Part shown: positions 22,977-34,142 of the stretch, one piece after another
Position numbering within the stretch: the stretch's first letter is position 1
Layout: each line of letters opens with the position of its first letter
Assembly: GCA_015852425.1 (NCBI GenBank)
Contig: JAAAIG010000090.1
Coordinates: 1 to 64,000 of the forward strand
Length of the DNA: 64,000 bases
DNA from: Gryganskiella cystojenkinii
Taxonomy: Eukaryota > Mortierellomycota > Mortierellomycetes > Mortierellales > Mortierellaceae
Direction: 5' to 3'
Program-made: the position numbers and the translations under genes
The notes under the pieces: model-generated
Told to the model about the DNA's origin: nothing
Seen by the model: only the letters and a program-made list of their open reading frames with translations
Database searches by the model: none

Positions 22977-24868
22977 ATGAATGGTCCGAACATGTCACCT
23001 CGATCACTTTATATAGGGCCCTCAGGCAGCGCGATTCATCACGTCTTTGACATCTTGGAACTCGCACAAGCCATCTTTTTTCAGCTCTCCCTTCGCTCAG
23101 TCTGCAAGGCTCGTCTTGTCTGCAGAGCTTGGTTACGGCTCTGCGAACCATACTTTGTCATCGATCTTCAAATACGTCAATCTCTCGCGAGAGAATCCGG
23201 AGTTTATCACAGTGTTCTTAATAGTGGTCGAAACCATGGCCTGTCCTTGTCCTCAACAGTGCGAACTATCACCCTGATGCGATATCTCGACTCCCCGTTC
23301 CATTGGATGACCCAACCTCAATTCGCTTGGTCGACCCTGACAACCTTTCATTTCCAGGATATGTCCCTGACTGAGTTTTATGACTTTGAACGTTTGTTGG
23401 TATTGGGGCATGGTGGTAGGGGCGATGGAGGCAGGGAAATGTTCCCAAAATTAAAAAATCTCAACATCCATTTCTCTTACGACAGCCATAAATATCCACG
23501 CCCAGGAGAGGTCGATCAAGTCCTCCAAGCTTGGCTCGCCTGGCAAAAGATGAGGCCCAAGGCGGTATCGGTCTTCGGTTGAAATCTCTCGGACTCGAGT
23601 ACTCAGGCCCGCAACCTGCTTCTCTATGCTGGTCTTCTCTTGTGGACTATTCGCGATCGACCCCCAGCCTTCAACAACTTTTGTGCAAATCCTTAGTTTT
23701 CAACTCAAAGCCGGCAGTAGGTTATTCTGCGGCCACCACGACCACAGAACCAGTCCAGTTTCACAACCTGAAGAGTCTCATTTTCAAACGGTGCATCCTC
23801 ACCGATACTCAAGTTCAAGCTCTCGGTGTGTTAATCCCCAATCTCCAAGAACTGGAATGGTTGTTGAACCCGGACCAGTGGCCACAGTTACTAAAGTTAG
23901 TTGGGACGCCCTCGTTGGCCACATCGCAGAACCTGACCCGACTGAGGATTCTATCGCCCTATATAAATCACCCGTTGGTCTGCGCCATCCTCGAGAACAC
24001 GCCCAACTTGCGGTCTCTCCAGGCGAGCATCTTTTTCGAAGAGAATATGATACCGTTTGATGAAGCCTGTCACAAATCCGGTTTAGTCTTGGAGGAATTC
24101 GAGGCCGAGATTGCGTTCGATCTGGGGTCGGTCCCGTTGTTGAGCTTGCAGTGTTTCCGTCGGTTGAAATCTTGTATCCTGAATTGTAACCCGCGACAGC
24201 TTTGGAGTCACAAGATCTTTCCGGAGCCGATTCTTCTGCCTCCTGTGTCATACAGACAAAATGAGCAATTGCTCGTTCCGGGCATTCCATTCCCGTCGTC
24301 GTCTTCTTCCCCTCCTCTGACTATGCAATCGCAAAAGGTCCCGAGCCAATGGAGCGTATACGAGAGCTTGACACGATTTCATATCACAGCCGAATTCGCA
24401 TTCAGATTCGACGAGGAAGCGGGGGTCAGAGACTTAAATCGACTCTTGCGTCACTTGCCTCTGTTGAACGACCTAAAGATTGTAGGTGCGCTGACAAGCT
24501 TTCGAGTCTTTGAGGGTCTTGGACGGTCGTCGCGTTCAACATTACCACCTCTATTCCCCCTCACTCCCATGACTGCCTCCGTCAATAATGACAAAGGGCG
24601 CTCTGGTTGTTCCGGTGACAGCAGTGTCGACGCTTTCCGACAGAAGCCCCTTCTTCAGACCTTGGCTTTCAAATGGGCGGTCGACCAGAAACTTAACCCC
24701 GAAGAGTTTAACCTAGAGATCCTCTGGCGGTTCCCGTATTTGAATAAGCTCACGATTCAAGGAGGGTATGGGGCAGCCATTCGTGGCAAGATTCCGAATG
24801 TGGATCATGGCCCATGGAAGGCTTGGAATCAACAAATATGTCCTGGAGTCGAGGTTATTCGGCTTTGA
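22977..24868 (+). pseudogene. F-box/LRR-type protein gene with an internal frameshift
   Basis: An ATG at 22977 (or 22992) opens a frame with an F-box-like segment: HHVFDILELAQAIFFQLSL, then KARLVCRAWLRLCEP. F-box proteins recruit substrates to SCF ubiquitin ligases. This frame stops at 23582 (LAWQKMRPKAVSVFG). A second frame, -1 relative to it, begins to look coding at about 23531-23560 (LAKDEAQGGIGLRLKSLGLE) and runs as an LRR-like domain to 24868 (NLKSLIFKRCILTDTQVQAL, NLQELEWLL, NLRSLQAS, PYLNKLTIQGGYG). One missing base near 23545-23560 would join them; no intron fits in the overlap. Either the sequence has a 1-base error or this copy is newly broken. Nothing else is degraded. Confidence 0.75.
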
Positions 24869-25257
24869 AAATGAGAAGGAGAGTAAAAAAAGTAAAACTA
24901 TTCATTGAATGATGATTTTTCTCAGTCTCCTGCGCGCGGATGTAAATAGAGTGAGCCATAGAGGAAAAGAGAATGTCAAGATCCTTTTTCTTTAGTCCAT
25001 TCAGGTTGTTTTGATGTTCAAGACGGCGTATGCTGTAGCAATTGTTATCATGGTCAAGGTCCAAAAAATGATGGTTGCTATGCGAATTTGGGATATTTAT
25101 GTGAAATAATGCAGAGGTATGATACAAGAATGAAAAGAAAAAGCGCATTACGAGGGGTGAAAAACGTGAGTTGTCGAGGTGTTGGAGTGTCGGGAAGAGT
25201 GCAAGTCGATCCTTGTGACCTAGTTATCTACTGTGTCCTTGTGGGTTCCAGTTTTTC
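24869..25257. other. 3' flank of convergent genes
   Basis: Lies between the ends of the F-box gene and CGR1. A hydrophobic stretch can be read on the minus strand, but no start codon or complete model supports a gene. Confidence 0.35.
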
Positions 25258-25739
25258 TTAGCGACCCTTGAGGTTTCCAGCCTTCTTTCTCAATCTCTTG
25301 GCCTTGTTGGCAGACATCTTTGCGGCCAAGGCCTCGATCCTCTCCTTCTCTTCCTGAATCTTTTTCCGCTCCTCGGTGATTTCTCTCTTACGCTAGTTAT
25401 GGAGGAACAGGGTAGGATAAAAGGTAGGATGTTAGACCCATGCTCAAACAAACAAACTGCAGTAGGCTCTGCGTGGTGAATTGGAACCCCATGAGGTAAC
25501 GTTTTTCTGTAGACGGAAACAAGTGTACGTACGCGCTTGTCATCAATCTTTTCCTGCTTCATGGCCTTGGCCATATCCCTAGCAATGTTATGTTGCTTGG
25601 TCTTTGCGATACGGGCAGCATAGGTCTGCTTGAGGGCAGTGGGCATCTGGGATCGGCGAGTGGGGGTCTTGGCCAGCTTCCAGTCCTTTCCAGAGACTCT
25701 AGACACTGGCTCCTGGGGGATGGTCTTCTTTGCGGTCAT
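25258..25739 (-). CDS. CGR1: rRNA-processing protein CGR1 (113 aa)
   Basis: Cgr1 is a small basic nucleolar protein needed for 60S ribosomal subunit biogenesis. Exons 25739-25533 and 25392-25258 (342 nt) give a protein with VSGKDWKLAKTPTRRSQMP (the family's GKxWK...RS motif), then a long Lys/Arg/Glu helix (REITEERKKIQEEKERIEAL) and the end KMSANKAKRLRKKAGNLKGR, matching the conserved MSAKKAxRLRKRxGR-type tail. Length agrees with fungal homologues (about 110-120 aa). Confidence 0.93.
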
Positions 25740-26764
25740 TGTGTTATAATTTAATGTGTTGAAGGGGGAAGGATGGATGGGATAGGAGTCGAAGGAAATG
25801 TAATGCGACCTTTTTTTTGCATGAACACCAAAGCAGAAAAAAAAAGAAAAAAAAAAGAGCTTGTCCAGTTAAGGGGTGGGGGTCTTTTCAACAACAAAGG
25901 CAGCCAAAAGCAGAAGTCACTTTTTTTTTGTTCTTTTTTCGTTGGGCTTTTGGAGGTCGTGATGGTGGTGGCGAGGTTTAACACGTCGAGACCTGAGCAA
26001 AGGAGGCGTGAAAGGGTCGATGCCCAGAGCAACCAGAGTGCAATGGTCGGTTGCTTTTTTATCTTTTTTTTTTTTTTTTGTCATGGGTGATGAGTCTACT
26101 TATTCGTAGCAGTTTCGAAAGAATGATGACGAGTGGGAATGAAGAAGGGTCACAATTGTACTTTATTAGCCGTGTGCTGAAGCATGAGCATGAACAAGAA
26201 TGGAAGGGTGGGGGGGAAAAGAGAAATGCGACTAGACGGCAAAAAAGAGACTAGGTCGATAGAGGAGAGTAACGACTGCGGGTGGAGGTGTGATGAAGTT
26301 TGAAAATAAAGAACGATCGCGTGCACAGCGCTGAAAGGGAGGGAACAAACTCAAACTTGTTCGACCTGTAGAAAAATAATGCGCTCCTGCAGTAGCACAT
26401 GTGAAGTCTGAAAGCGGTAAAGAATCATTCAGTCATTATTCCATCCCTCCATCATTGATCTAATCATCACGTGGACTCCATTTTCAGAAAGAGAGAGAGA
26501 GTTCCTTCTTTGCCTCTTTGTTTCTTTGTTTGCCGTCTTCACTGCAAANNNNNNNNNNAAAAATCAATCGGATCCAATCATCCCTCTTTTGTGATTACCC
26601 ACCTCCCCCTTTACACACACACTCTCTCTCCCTCTCCCCCTTTGTCATCACCGCCACCACTACCATTAAACTGCTGGCCCCAATCAAGACACCAACAACC
26701 AATTACAAACAAACACGGCTGAGCGACACAGAGTGCATCCCTAACTGCTGTGCATCTGGACAAC
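25740..26764. promoter_or_regulatory. Divergent region CGR1 / PSY2, contains a 10-N gap
   Basis: About 1 kb with homopolymer T runs (near 26070) and a pyrimidine-rich leader (26580-26700) before the PSY2 start. Ten unresolved bases lie at 26549-26558. No gene seen. Confidence 0.4.
26549..26558. other. Assembly gap (10 N)
   Basis: Ten N inside the presumed 5' leader of the PP4 subunit gene. Confidence 1.
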
Positions 26765-29700
26765 ATGGATCCCAACGTGAAGATGCGCGTCAAGGTCTAC
26801 AAGCTCAGTACCGGCAATCAATGGATCGATCAGGGCACAGGACACTGCTCGTGCGAGTTCAACGTGGTATGGCTTTCTCTCTCTCTTTCTGCAAGATTAT
26901 TCATCAACCAGACTCGTCTCGGTATTTATTTTTTGTTCATCGCCAGGAGGAACTCGTTCACCCTGACAGGATCGACTCTTCACCATGGACATGGACATGG
27001 ACATGGACTCATCCAGCTCAAAGCTTCTTCATCGGCGCAGCGTTTAAAGAACGGGGGGTCACTCCCTAATATCAAAATCACCCGAGCAAGTAGCCTGTTC
27101 GTCAGGACCCGACTGGTGGCGCGCCCGAGTATAATCTACCGGGAACCTTGTGGATATAGTATCTTCCAAGCTTGACCACTCAAATCATATATGATATATG
27201 GGGTCCACAAAAATTTGTGGCCACGGAAGAACCAGACGGACGGAAGGAAGGACATTAATGCAGACATACACCGCCACCCGGTTACAGTGTTGTTTTAGTT
27301 CCATGGAAACAAACACCACGCGACAACCAACATTCTTTGCAGTCCATCATGGAATATCATCAGTGATCGTCAATACACGGCGTATTTTCGACTCATCCTC
27401 TATTACCCTATTGCTCTGTTACCGGCATGATCACATAGGATAAATCCGAGGGAACCCTGATCGTTCATTCCGAGGATGATGAGGATGTGGTCCTGTTGAG
27501 CTCTCGGATAAGAGTCGGCGAGGAGCTCTACCAGAGGCAACAAGGTACATAGTGATGACACATGAATCGCGCATTTTTTTTCATCAAACATCGTACCCAA
27601 GGAATATCACCAACGAAACAATCCGTCCATTTATTATTTAGAAACACTGATCGTTTGGTCAGAGGAAGAAGGCGTCGATCTTGCTCTGAGTTTTCAGGAA
27701 GCAGAGGGCTGTGGAGAGATTTGGTAGGTGCAATAAATACCGGCAAAATTATCTCGTGATCCTGGACCACCCAGGAACGTTTCAAACGCTAATATCACGC
27801 TACATCTTCTTCACTATGCCTATTAGGGACAACATCAGCGAGGTTCAGCAGCACTATGGTATGCATTGAACTGAACGATCTCGAAACTTGCCAGGGCACC
27901 CTTCTACATATGCCCTAACGTTCGTTTTTTTCTCGTCTGCCGTCAATAGCCGAAGACCTATTCTCGGATCCATCGGATGCGAATGGCGCGGGAGGAGGAG
28001 AGTACATTACGCTACCAGACCCGGATATCTCCAACCTGGAGGAGATTTATATCATAGTCAGGGCGGCACTTATTGGGCTGAATGAGAAGGAGAAACTGGC
28101 AGGTTTTATCATCATGGATGTATGTATTACTGGACAGAATGGCTCTCAAAGAAAAACCTTCTTTGCGCAGTTCCATGGATCAAGCACTCAATTTTTTTAT
28201 ATTACATCTAGAACTACATCGACAAGCTGTTGCCCGTATTGGAGACATGCGAGGATCTCGACAGTATCTCGGATCTGCACCATCTACATGGGATCATTAC
28301 AGGAATAAGTATGCGATTGACTCTAGGATCTGAAATTTGATTCTTTTCGGTGGCGGGACCTAGAACTGACCCAACAATTATTATTTTCTTTCTATTAGTC
28401 TTATTGAACGATATAGCCGTGATTCAGCACCTCCTCAAAGACGAGATCATTGTCGGCTGCCTCGGAATGCTGGAGTGTAGGGTCTTCACATCGATTTGCA
28501 ATAATGAGCTTGCTATCCAAGAATACTTTGACTCATATCCGAGACCTTTAATTGTTTTCTTCTAGATGATCCGGATCTTGGGAACGAAAAGGAAAATTAC
28601 CGTGACTTCATCACAAAACGATCAAAATTCAAGCAGATCGTGCCCATCAGCGACCCTGAAATCGAGCAAAAAATCCATCAGGCGTATCGACTTCAATATT
28701 TAAGGGATACCGTGCTTGTCAAGATTCTGGACGAAAACTTGTCATCCATCTTGAGCTCTCTCATTTTCTTCCACAACATCGACATTGTCAACTATATTCA
28801 CCAGGATCGCCCGTTTCTGAAGCAACTTTTCGGGATCCTCGAAGATGAGAACGAAACCCTGGAGAGGAAACGAGACGTCATCCGGTTCGTCCAACAGTTC
28901 TGCACCATCGCAAAGACAACCCAGACGCCCACGCGGGTTGGCATGTACCGGTATGTGTTCTATTGTTTAATGGTCTGGAGTTACCATGTCTTGGGCAGCG
29001 ACTGATGTAACAACTTTTTTTTTTTTTTTTTTTTTTACGTTCGTCTTTGATTACCAGTAACCTGAGCCAAACTGGATTGTTCAATGTCTTTGAGGCTGCA
29101 CTATCGGACTCAGAACCAAAAATCAGAATGGCGGGAACAGAGATTTTTCTGTCTGCAATGGAGCACGACCCCAACCTTGTGCGATCGTACATTGTGAAGC
29201 AAGCAGAAGAAAAGACGCCAAAGCAGCTTTTAGATATTATCTTGGATCAGTTCTTGGTCGAGGAGGATATGGGCATCAAAATGCAGTATTCAGAGGTCAT
29301 CCGCATGTTGTTGGACACGAACACGAGTCAGGGCGACAACGGGATGCCTAGCATGCTGGAAGCCATTCCGAATCTCGATCCTGATGCAGACAAATTCTTG
29401 GATCTCTTTTACCTGGAGCCTATCAAAAAGTTTGTCCAGCCCCTCTCAAACCTCTCTGATGGTTAGTAGCAGGATGATATGTTGACAACGTACTACGCAA
29501 TGCCTCAAAGATGTGTATTTTGTGACTGACATAACATCGAACCTTACTTGTATAGATATGACGACGCTGGAGCGAAGCTTGGCAGCCGTCTGTGAGAACG
29601 CTTGCCAGATTTTATCCTTTATGGTGCGAAGTCACTCCTTTAGGAGCAAATACTATGTCCTCTCAAGTGGAATTGTCGACAAGATCTCGTTGTTGCTTAG

Positions 29701-31275
29701 GAACCGCGATCAACATCTCCGGCTAGGTAAGAATCTTCAGGAAGCGTCCAGGAGAAGTCTTCATCTTTTTTTTTCAAATTTGTTGCTAAATCGAGCCACT
29801 CTTCTTTGCCATTTAGCCGCACTTCGGTTCTTCCGCACATGCATTGGACTGAACGATGAGTTTTACCACCGATACCTGATTAAGCATAATGTGGTGCAGC
29901 ATATTGTAGATGCACTTTTGTCAACTAGCAACAAGAACAATCTCTTGAACTCGGCCTGTATTGAATTTTTCGAATTCATTCGGAATGTAAGTATCAGTTC
30001 AAGAAACTGGCGGCGATTTTTAATATGGGCTTATGCCTCGTTAATCTAACACGGTGCTATTTTAATACGCATATCTTCTAGGAGGCTATCAAGTCGCTCT
30101 TGACGCACACGGTATCGCTGCATGGAGAGAGATTGAAGCATATCGAATACGTGCCGACGTTCAAGGCGATGATCCGTCGCTATGAGCAGATGCAGGATAC
30201 CTCTATTGCTGATTCAGAGGCAGCAGAGGCAGCAGCCAGCGAAGCTAGCTCGGTTAAACGATCTGGTCCAGGAAAAGGAGCCGACGCTTGGAACTCGTCT
30301 ACTATGGATGACGACGAGGAGGCCTACTTTAATAATTCCGACGAGGAAGATGAAGTACCAGATGAGGGCAAGCGGGAGGACGACCCACCTACGTCGGATC
30401 TGAGGAGGAGAGTTAAAGACGATGACGAGAATGGCGAGAGCAGCTCTGATAGTTTAATGGATACCGAATCGGGGCCTGTTCTCGCCTCTCAAGCATCACT
30501 GACACCACCACCGAGTCTGTTGCGGCGTAAACTGGTCGACTATGGTGACGATGAGGATGGAGATGACGAGGATGGTGGTGCGTTTGGTCGACTTGCAGCA
30601 GGAGGGGGACCAAAACCAAAAACAGGACCGTCCTCAGAACCATCGCCGCCACCCGAAAAGAAGATCAGGCTGGATTCTGAAGAGGGGTCCACAGAAAGTG
30701 GGGGGACTACATCATCAGCAACAAATTCATCACCAGAGTCTCCAGAGCATCACCAAATTTCACCTGGATCAAAGTCCCCCCAAAAATCAAGCTCGCCTTC
30801 GCATTCACCCCCGAACGAGAGTTCTGGACAGCCAATCAAGTTTAAACTCAACAACCTGCGGAATGGGCGGTCACCTTCACCGTTGACGCCCGCTACGGCA
30901 AAGCCCAGATCAGTCTCACCTTTGCCCCCAGTCGCAACTCGGACAGGGATCACGTTTGTCAAGGCGAGCTCATTAGACGGTTCTAGCAGCAGCGAGAGCC
31001 AAGGCAAATCGAACGAGGAGTTGGCGATGACAGAAGCCGCTATCCAACTGAAGAGTGAGATGGCAAGGGATTTTAAGCGTTCGGACGATGATTCGGCTGA
31101 GGAGCAACAGCAGCAAGCCAGAAAATCAAGCGAAATTGTAGCGAGTGTGACTCGTGAACCACTGCTCGCTATGCAAGGCGCGATTGTGATCCCAGTCTCA
31201 CCTCCAGATGAAGAGTCGCGGCCTAGATCGACTTCTGAAGATCCTCCTACCCCAACAGCAGTCTTGTCCGAATAA
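26765..31275 (+). CDS. PSY2: PP4 regulatory subunit 3 (SMEK/Psy2)
   Basis: Psy2/SMEK targets protein phosphatase 4 to substrates, for example in DNA-damage recovery. The N-terminal PH/EVH1-like domain is spread over small exons: 26765-26866 ([20 protein letters not shown]), 27439-27544 ([20 protein letters not shown]), 27642-27723 ([20 protein letters not shown]). Then come the Smk1/armadillo-type segments: [94 protein letters not shown]. The final ~350 residues are acidic and Ser/Pro-rich with [13 protein letters not shown] and [15 protein letters not shown], both typical of SMEK tails. At 572 nt (26867-27438) the first intron is several times longer than its neighbours. The gene looks intact. 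Confidence 0.93.
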
Positions 31276-32492
31276 GTGTATATTTTTTGCGCTACAGACC
31301 CGCTCCAACACCAACTTCAACATCTCAAAGGCATAGTCGCCATTGTACAATATGATCATTTTCATCTACAGCCCATGCCCCTTATGAAATATTTGTGCTC
31401 TTGTTTTACCATGAAAGTGATCGAATGAATGAAAGACCATGATGAACTCTGCGCATGAAAAGGACGATTCGACCGTCGAAAACGCCCAAAAAGTTTTGTC
31501 CACTGGCTCACTGCACTGGGAGCACAGACGATCGATCACTGCTGGCAGAGGTGGCGGTGAACAGACATTTTTTTGTTCGACCACTATTCTTCCTGGCGTC
31601 TTGTCCGCATCCATACTTCTTATTTTTTTTCGTCCTCGAATCCTGGTATTTCAGAGGTGTGGTCGAGCATTACTCGAAGAGAAACAGGAGGCGGAGGATT
31701 GCCACCATCGTCGTTGTCCTCGCCATCAAGATCAGCGGAAATCATAGGCCGTTCATAAAAAGCCCTCAATTTGCTTATTTCCACGATCGGTCTTCCTCGA
31801 TATCTGTCCTAAGATTAGAAGCTGATTAGCAACGACACCTCACGAAGCTTGGTGAGCAAGAGACGATTTCGAATCTGAAGCGATTGAGAACTGATATCGC
31901 GTCTTCAATCGTGAGGTTGTCCTAACGTAATAAGTAGGCAAGGAAAATAACTCGACGACAAGAAGGAGAAGAAAGAGACAGAGTCTTATTTAAAGTAGTA
32001 CTCTTTTGTCCTGAAAACCCCCTTTTCCTTGGCTATTTCGTTGTTGCTACCTTCCATCGAACTGCCGAACTCAATGCATCTCGACTATCACTCTCCCATT
32101 CGCCTATCCCCTCCATTGTTTATTTTTGTGCTGCTTTGTGGCCGCACTATTTTTCCAAATTCTAGAACGTGAGTCTGGCTAGCTCTTAAAATGTGTGGCA
32201 GACAACAGCGATATGTACTTGTCTGTGTGTGAGAGAGAGATGAAACAAAGAGAGGGAGTGACAACACGCCGATCGGTAAAAAACAACAATAAAAAATTGG
32301 AGTTTTGGATGTGACACTGCCGCGCCTCCATTTGGCTTGATCTAGAGCCATTCCTACTGGACAACATGCAGCACTTTAAAGATAGAGCGTGATCAAGCTA
32401 AAGTGTCGAATAAACGAGGCAGTGCCTCCTTTTTTTTGAACAGAAAGGAGAAAGAGGAACGAACAAGTCCACCTATTCAATCGGGGAAGTTT

Positions 32493-32570
32493 TTCAAAAA
32501 AAAAAAAAAAAAAAGAGGCTAAAACAAAAAAAAAAAAAAAAAAAGAAGCTCATACAAAAAAAAAAAAACT
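32493..32570. repeat. Three A-tracts with similar spacers
   Basis: Two A runs of about 19-20 nt are followed by GAGGCTAAAAC and GAAGCTCATAC respectively, then a third, shorter A run. The spacers are alike (GARGCTMAWAC), indicating tandem duplication of a unit of about 31 nt. Confidence 0.75.
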
Positions 32571-33107
32571 CAAGGAATGACTGAGCGCCCTCTTGGTGGA
32601 AATTGCGTGAAGGTGAGAATAATGTCTTTTGATTGTCAGGTAGGGCCCTCAAAAAGCAGATTGTCACCGAGTCGAGGCAGGAAATTGAGGATTCTGTTGG
32701 TAGATGTGTTTTCCTCTTTCTCTTTCCCTTCCTTGGTACTTACACCCCAGCTCTTTTAAAAAACAAGAGGTCGCGTCTATGGTGTAAAAACAACAGGATA
32801 GGCGGGGTAAGAAATCCCCTCACAACAGGGGCAGCAGGCCCATTTCTTTCCCTGTTTGGCCAAGTAGCCTGCAATATTGTACAAATAAAAACGCACAGCC
32901 TCCACCACTTTATTGAGTTGCCAGTCTCTGTGGGCTGAGCAGCAGGTAGTGACATTAGTTTCTTGACAGTTGCTCAGCATTCAGAGAAAAAAAAGTGCCG
33001 TTTTTTTTTCTCGAAACTTTGGCTTTACATCCCCTTGTTCTTCTCATCAACGCCAGGGGTTGGAGAGGTTCTTTGAGAGAGAAAATGTCCATTTTATCGG
33101 AAAAAGG

Positions 33108-33115
33108 TATAAAAA
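33108..33115 (+). promoter_or_regulatory. TATA box of the GPI-type gene at 33219
   Basis: TATAAAAA within AGGTATAAAAAC, 111 nt upstream of the start codon and followed by a pyrimidine-rich leader. Confidence 0.6.
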
Positions 33116-33218
33116 CTGACATGACGACCTATGTTTTTTTCATTCTATTCGTTCTTCATCCTTTTTTCTAAACATCTCCAACACTCAAAACTCCCCCTCT
33201 CTTTTTCCTCAAGCAAAC

Positions 33219-33755
33219 ATGCGTTTCCCAACCATCCTCTCCCTCAGCGTTCTAGCTTTCGCCGCGTCTTCTACTCTTGTCCGTGCTCAAATCCCTGCCC
33301 CAGGCCCGGATTGTGAACCCTGTCTGGTCAATAGCGTCAACGCCGTTTCCGCCTGCAAGGGTGTGACCGTCACTGGCCCTGGAGCTGGTTCTACAGATCC
33401 CTCGCAATTAACCCCTGATCAAAAAGCGTGTGTCTGTGCCTTGATCTCGAATCCGAACTGGGCTTCTTCCTGTGTGACCCCGACAGGTTGCCCTCAAGCG
33501 ATGATCGATCAGATTAATCAGGGTTTCGCGATCGAGAAGAGCATGATTTGCACCGCCGGTTCGGGCTCTGGTTCTGGTTCCGGCTCTGGGTCGTCTGGTG
33601 GCTCCGGCAGCGGCAGCGGTTCGTCAACTGGCGGCAGTAGTGGAAAGGGCAACGGTGCTTTGGGGGCTGTCAGCGCTAACACGGTTTTGACTGCTGGAGG
33701 AGTCGTGGTTGCGTTGGCGGGTGTAGTCACCCACCAATTGCTCGGTTTGTTCTAA
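33219..33755 (+). CDS. Cysteine-rich GPI-anchored surface protein (178 aa)
   Basis: Intronless. A signal peptide (MRFPTILSLSVLAFAASSTL) ends near VRAQ. The mature domain has eight cysteines (CEPC, SACK, ACVC, SSC, GC, MICT), reminiscent of CFEM modules although the spacing is not canonical. A Gly/Ser linker (GSGSGSGSGSS repeats) leads to a hydrophobic C-terminus (TVLTAGGVVVALAGVVTHQL) typical of a GPI-attachment signal. CFEM proteins often bind haem or act in adhesion; that is not shown here. It is probably wall- or membrane-anchored. The promoter has a TATA box at 33108. Confidence 0.88.
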   Translation: MRFPTILSLSVLAFAASSTLVRAQIPAPGPDCEPCLVNSVNAVSACKGVTVTGPGAGSTDPSQLTPDQKACVCALISNPNWASSCVTPTGCPQAMIDQINQGFAIEKSMICTAGSGSGSGSGSGSSGGSGSGSGSSTGGSSGKGNGALGAVSANTVLTAGGVVVALAGVVTHQLLGLF

Positions 33756-34142
33756 AGAGACGACTGATAGCAGGCTTTAGGAGGCTTCTTTCTCTTTTCA
33801 ACCCATCACTATACCACTCTATCTTTATCTCAACTATAGCCTATCACTAGGTTAACCAAGTAAATAAACGGTCTTTCTCAACCGACAAAACGTTTACCTT
33901 TGCAGAAAAAATGACTTTTTATTGATATGAGCTGCAATGAGGTATGTGTTTGCGTGCAAACGTTATGGTACAGTACAAGGGGAGAGAGAGAGAGATTTTT
34001 GATTGACTTTTTGGGTGGAGGAAAGGAAATATACAGGATGGGGCACGGAGTGGTCACTGCACAAAGGGGAAAGGAACAGAAAAACAAATGAAAGCAAGGT
34101 ATTTTTGAGAGAAAGAAAAAAAAAAACAATACTGCTACTCAG
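33756..34142. other. 3' flanks of convergent genes
   Basis: No gene seen; AT-rich with a short GA run near 33983. Confidence 0.4.

Larger units (their letters stand above)
31276..33218. other. Gene-poor region, A-tract repeats
   Basis: About 1.9 kb without a gene I can support. The ORFs are short, lack domains and mostly encode low complexity. It contains the A-tract repeat at 32493-32570 and the TATA box at 33108. Pyrimidine-rich sequence precedes 33219. Confidence 0.45.

Noticed and set aside
24869..25148. Minus-strand frame with a membrane-like stretch (TIIFWTLTMITIATAYAVLN)
   Set aside because: No start codon or first exon can be found between it and CGR1; probably chance reading of a 3' UTR.
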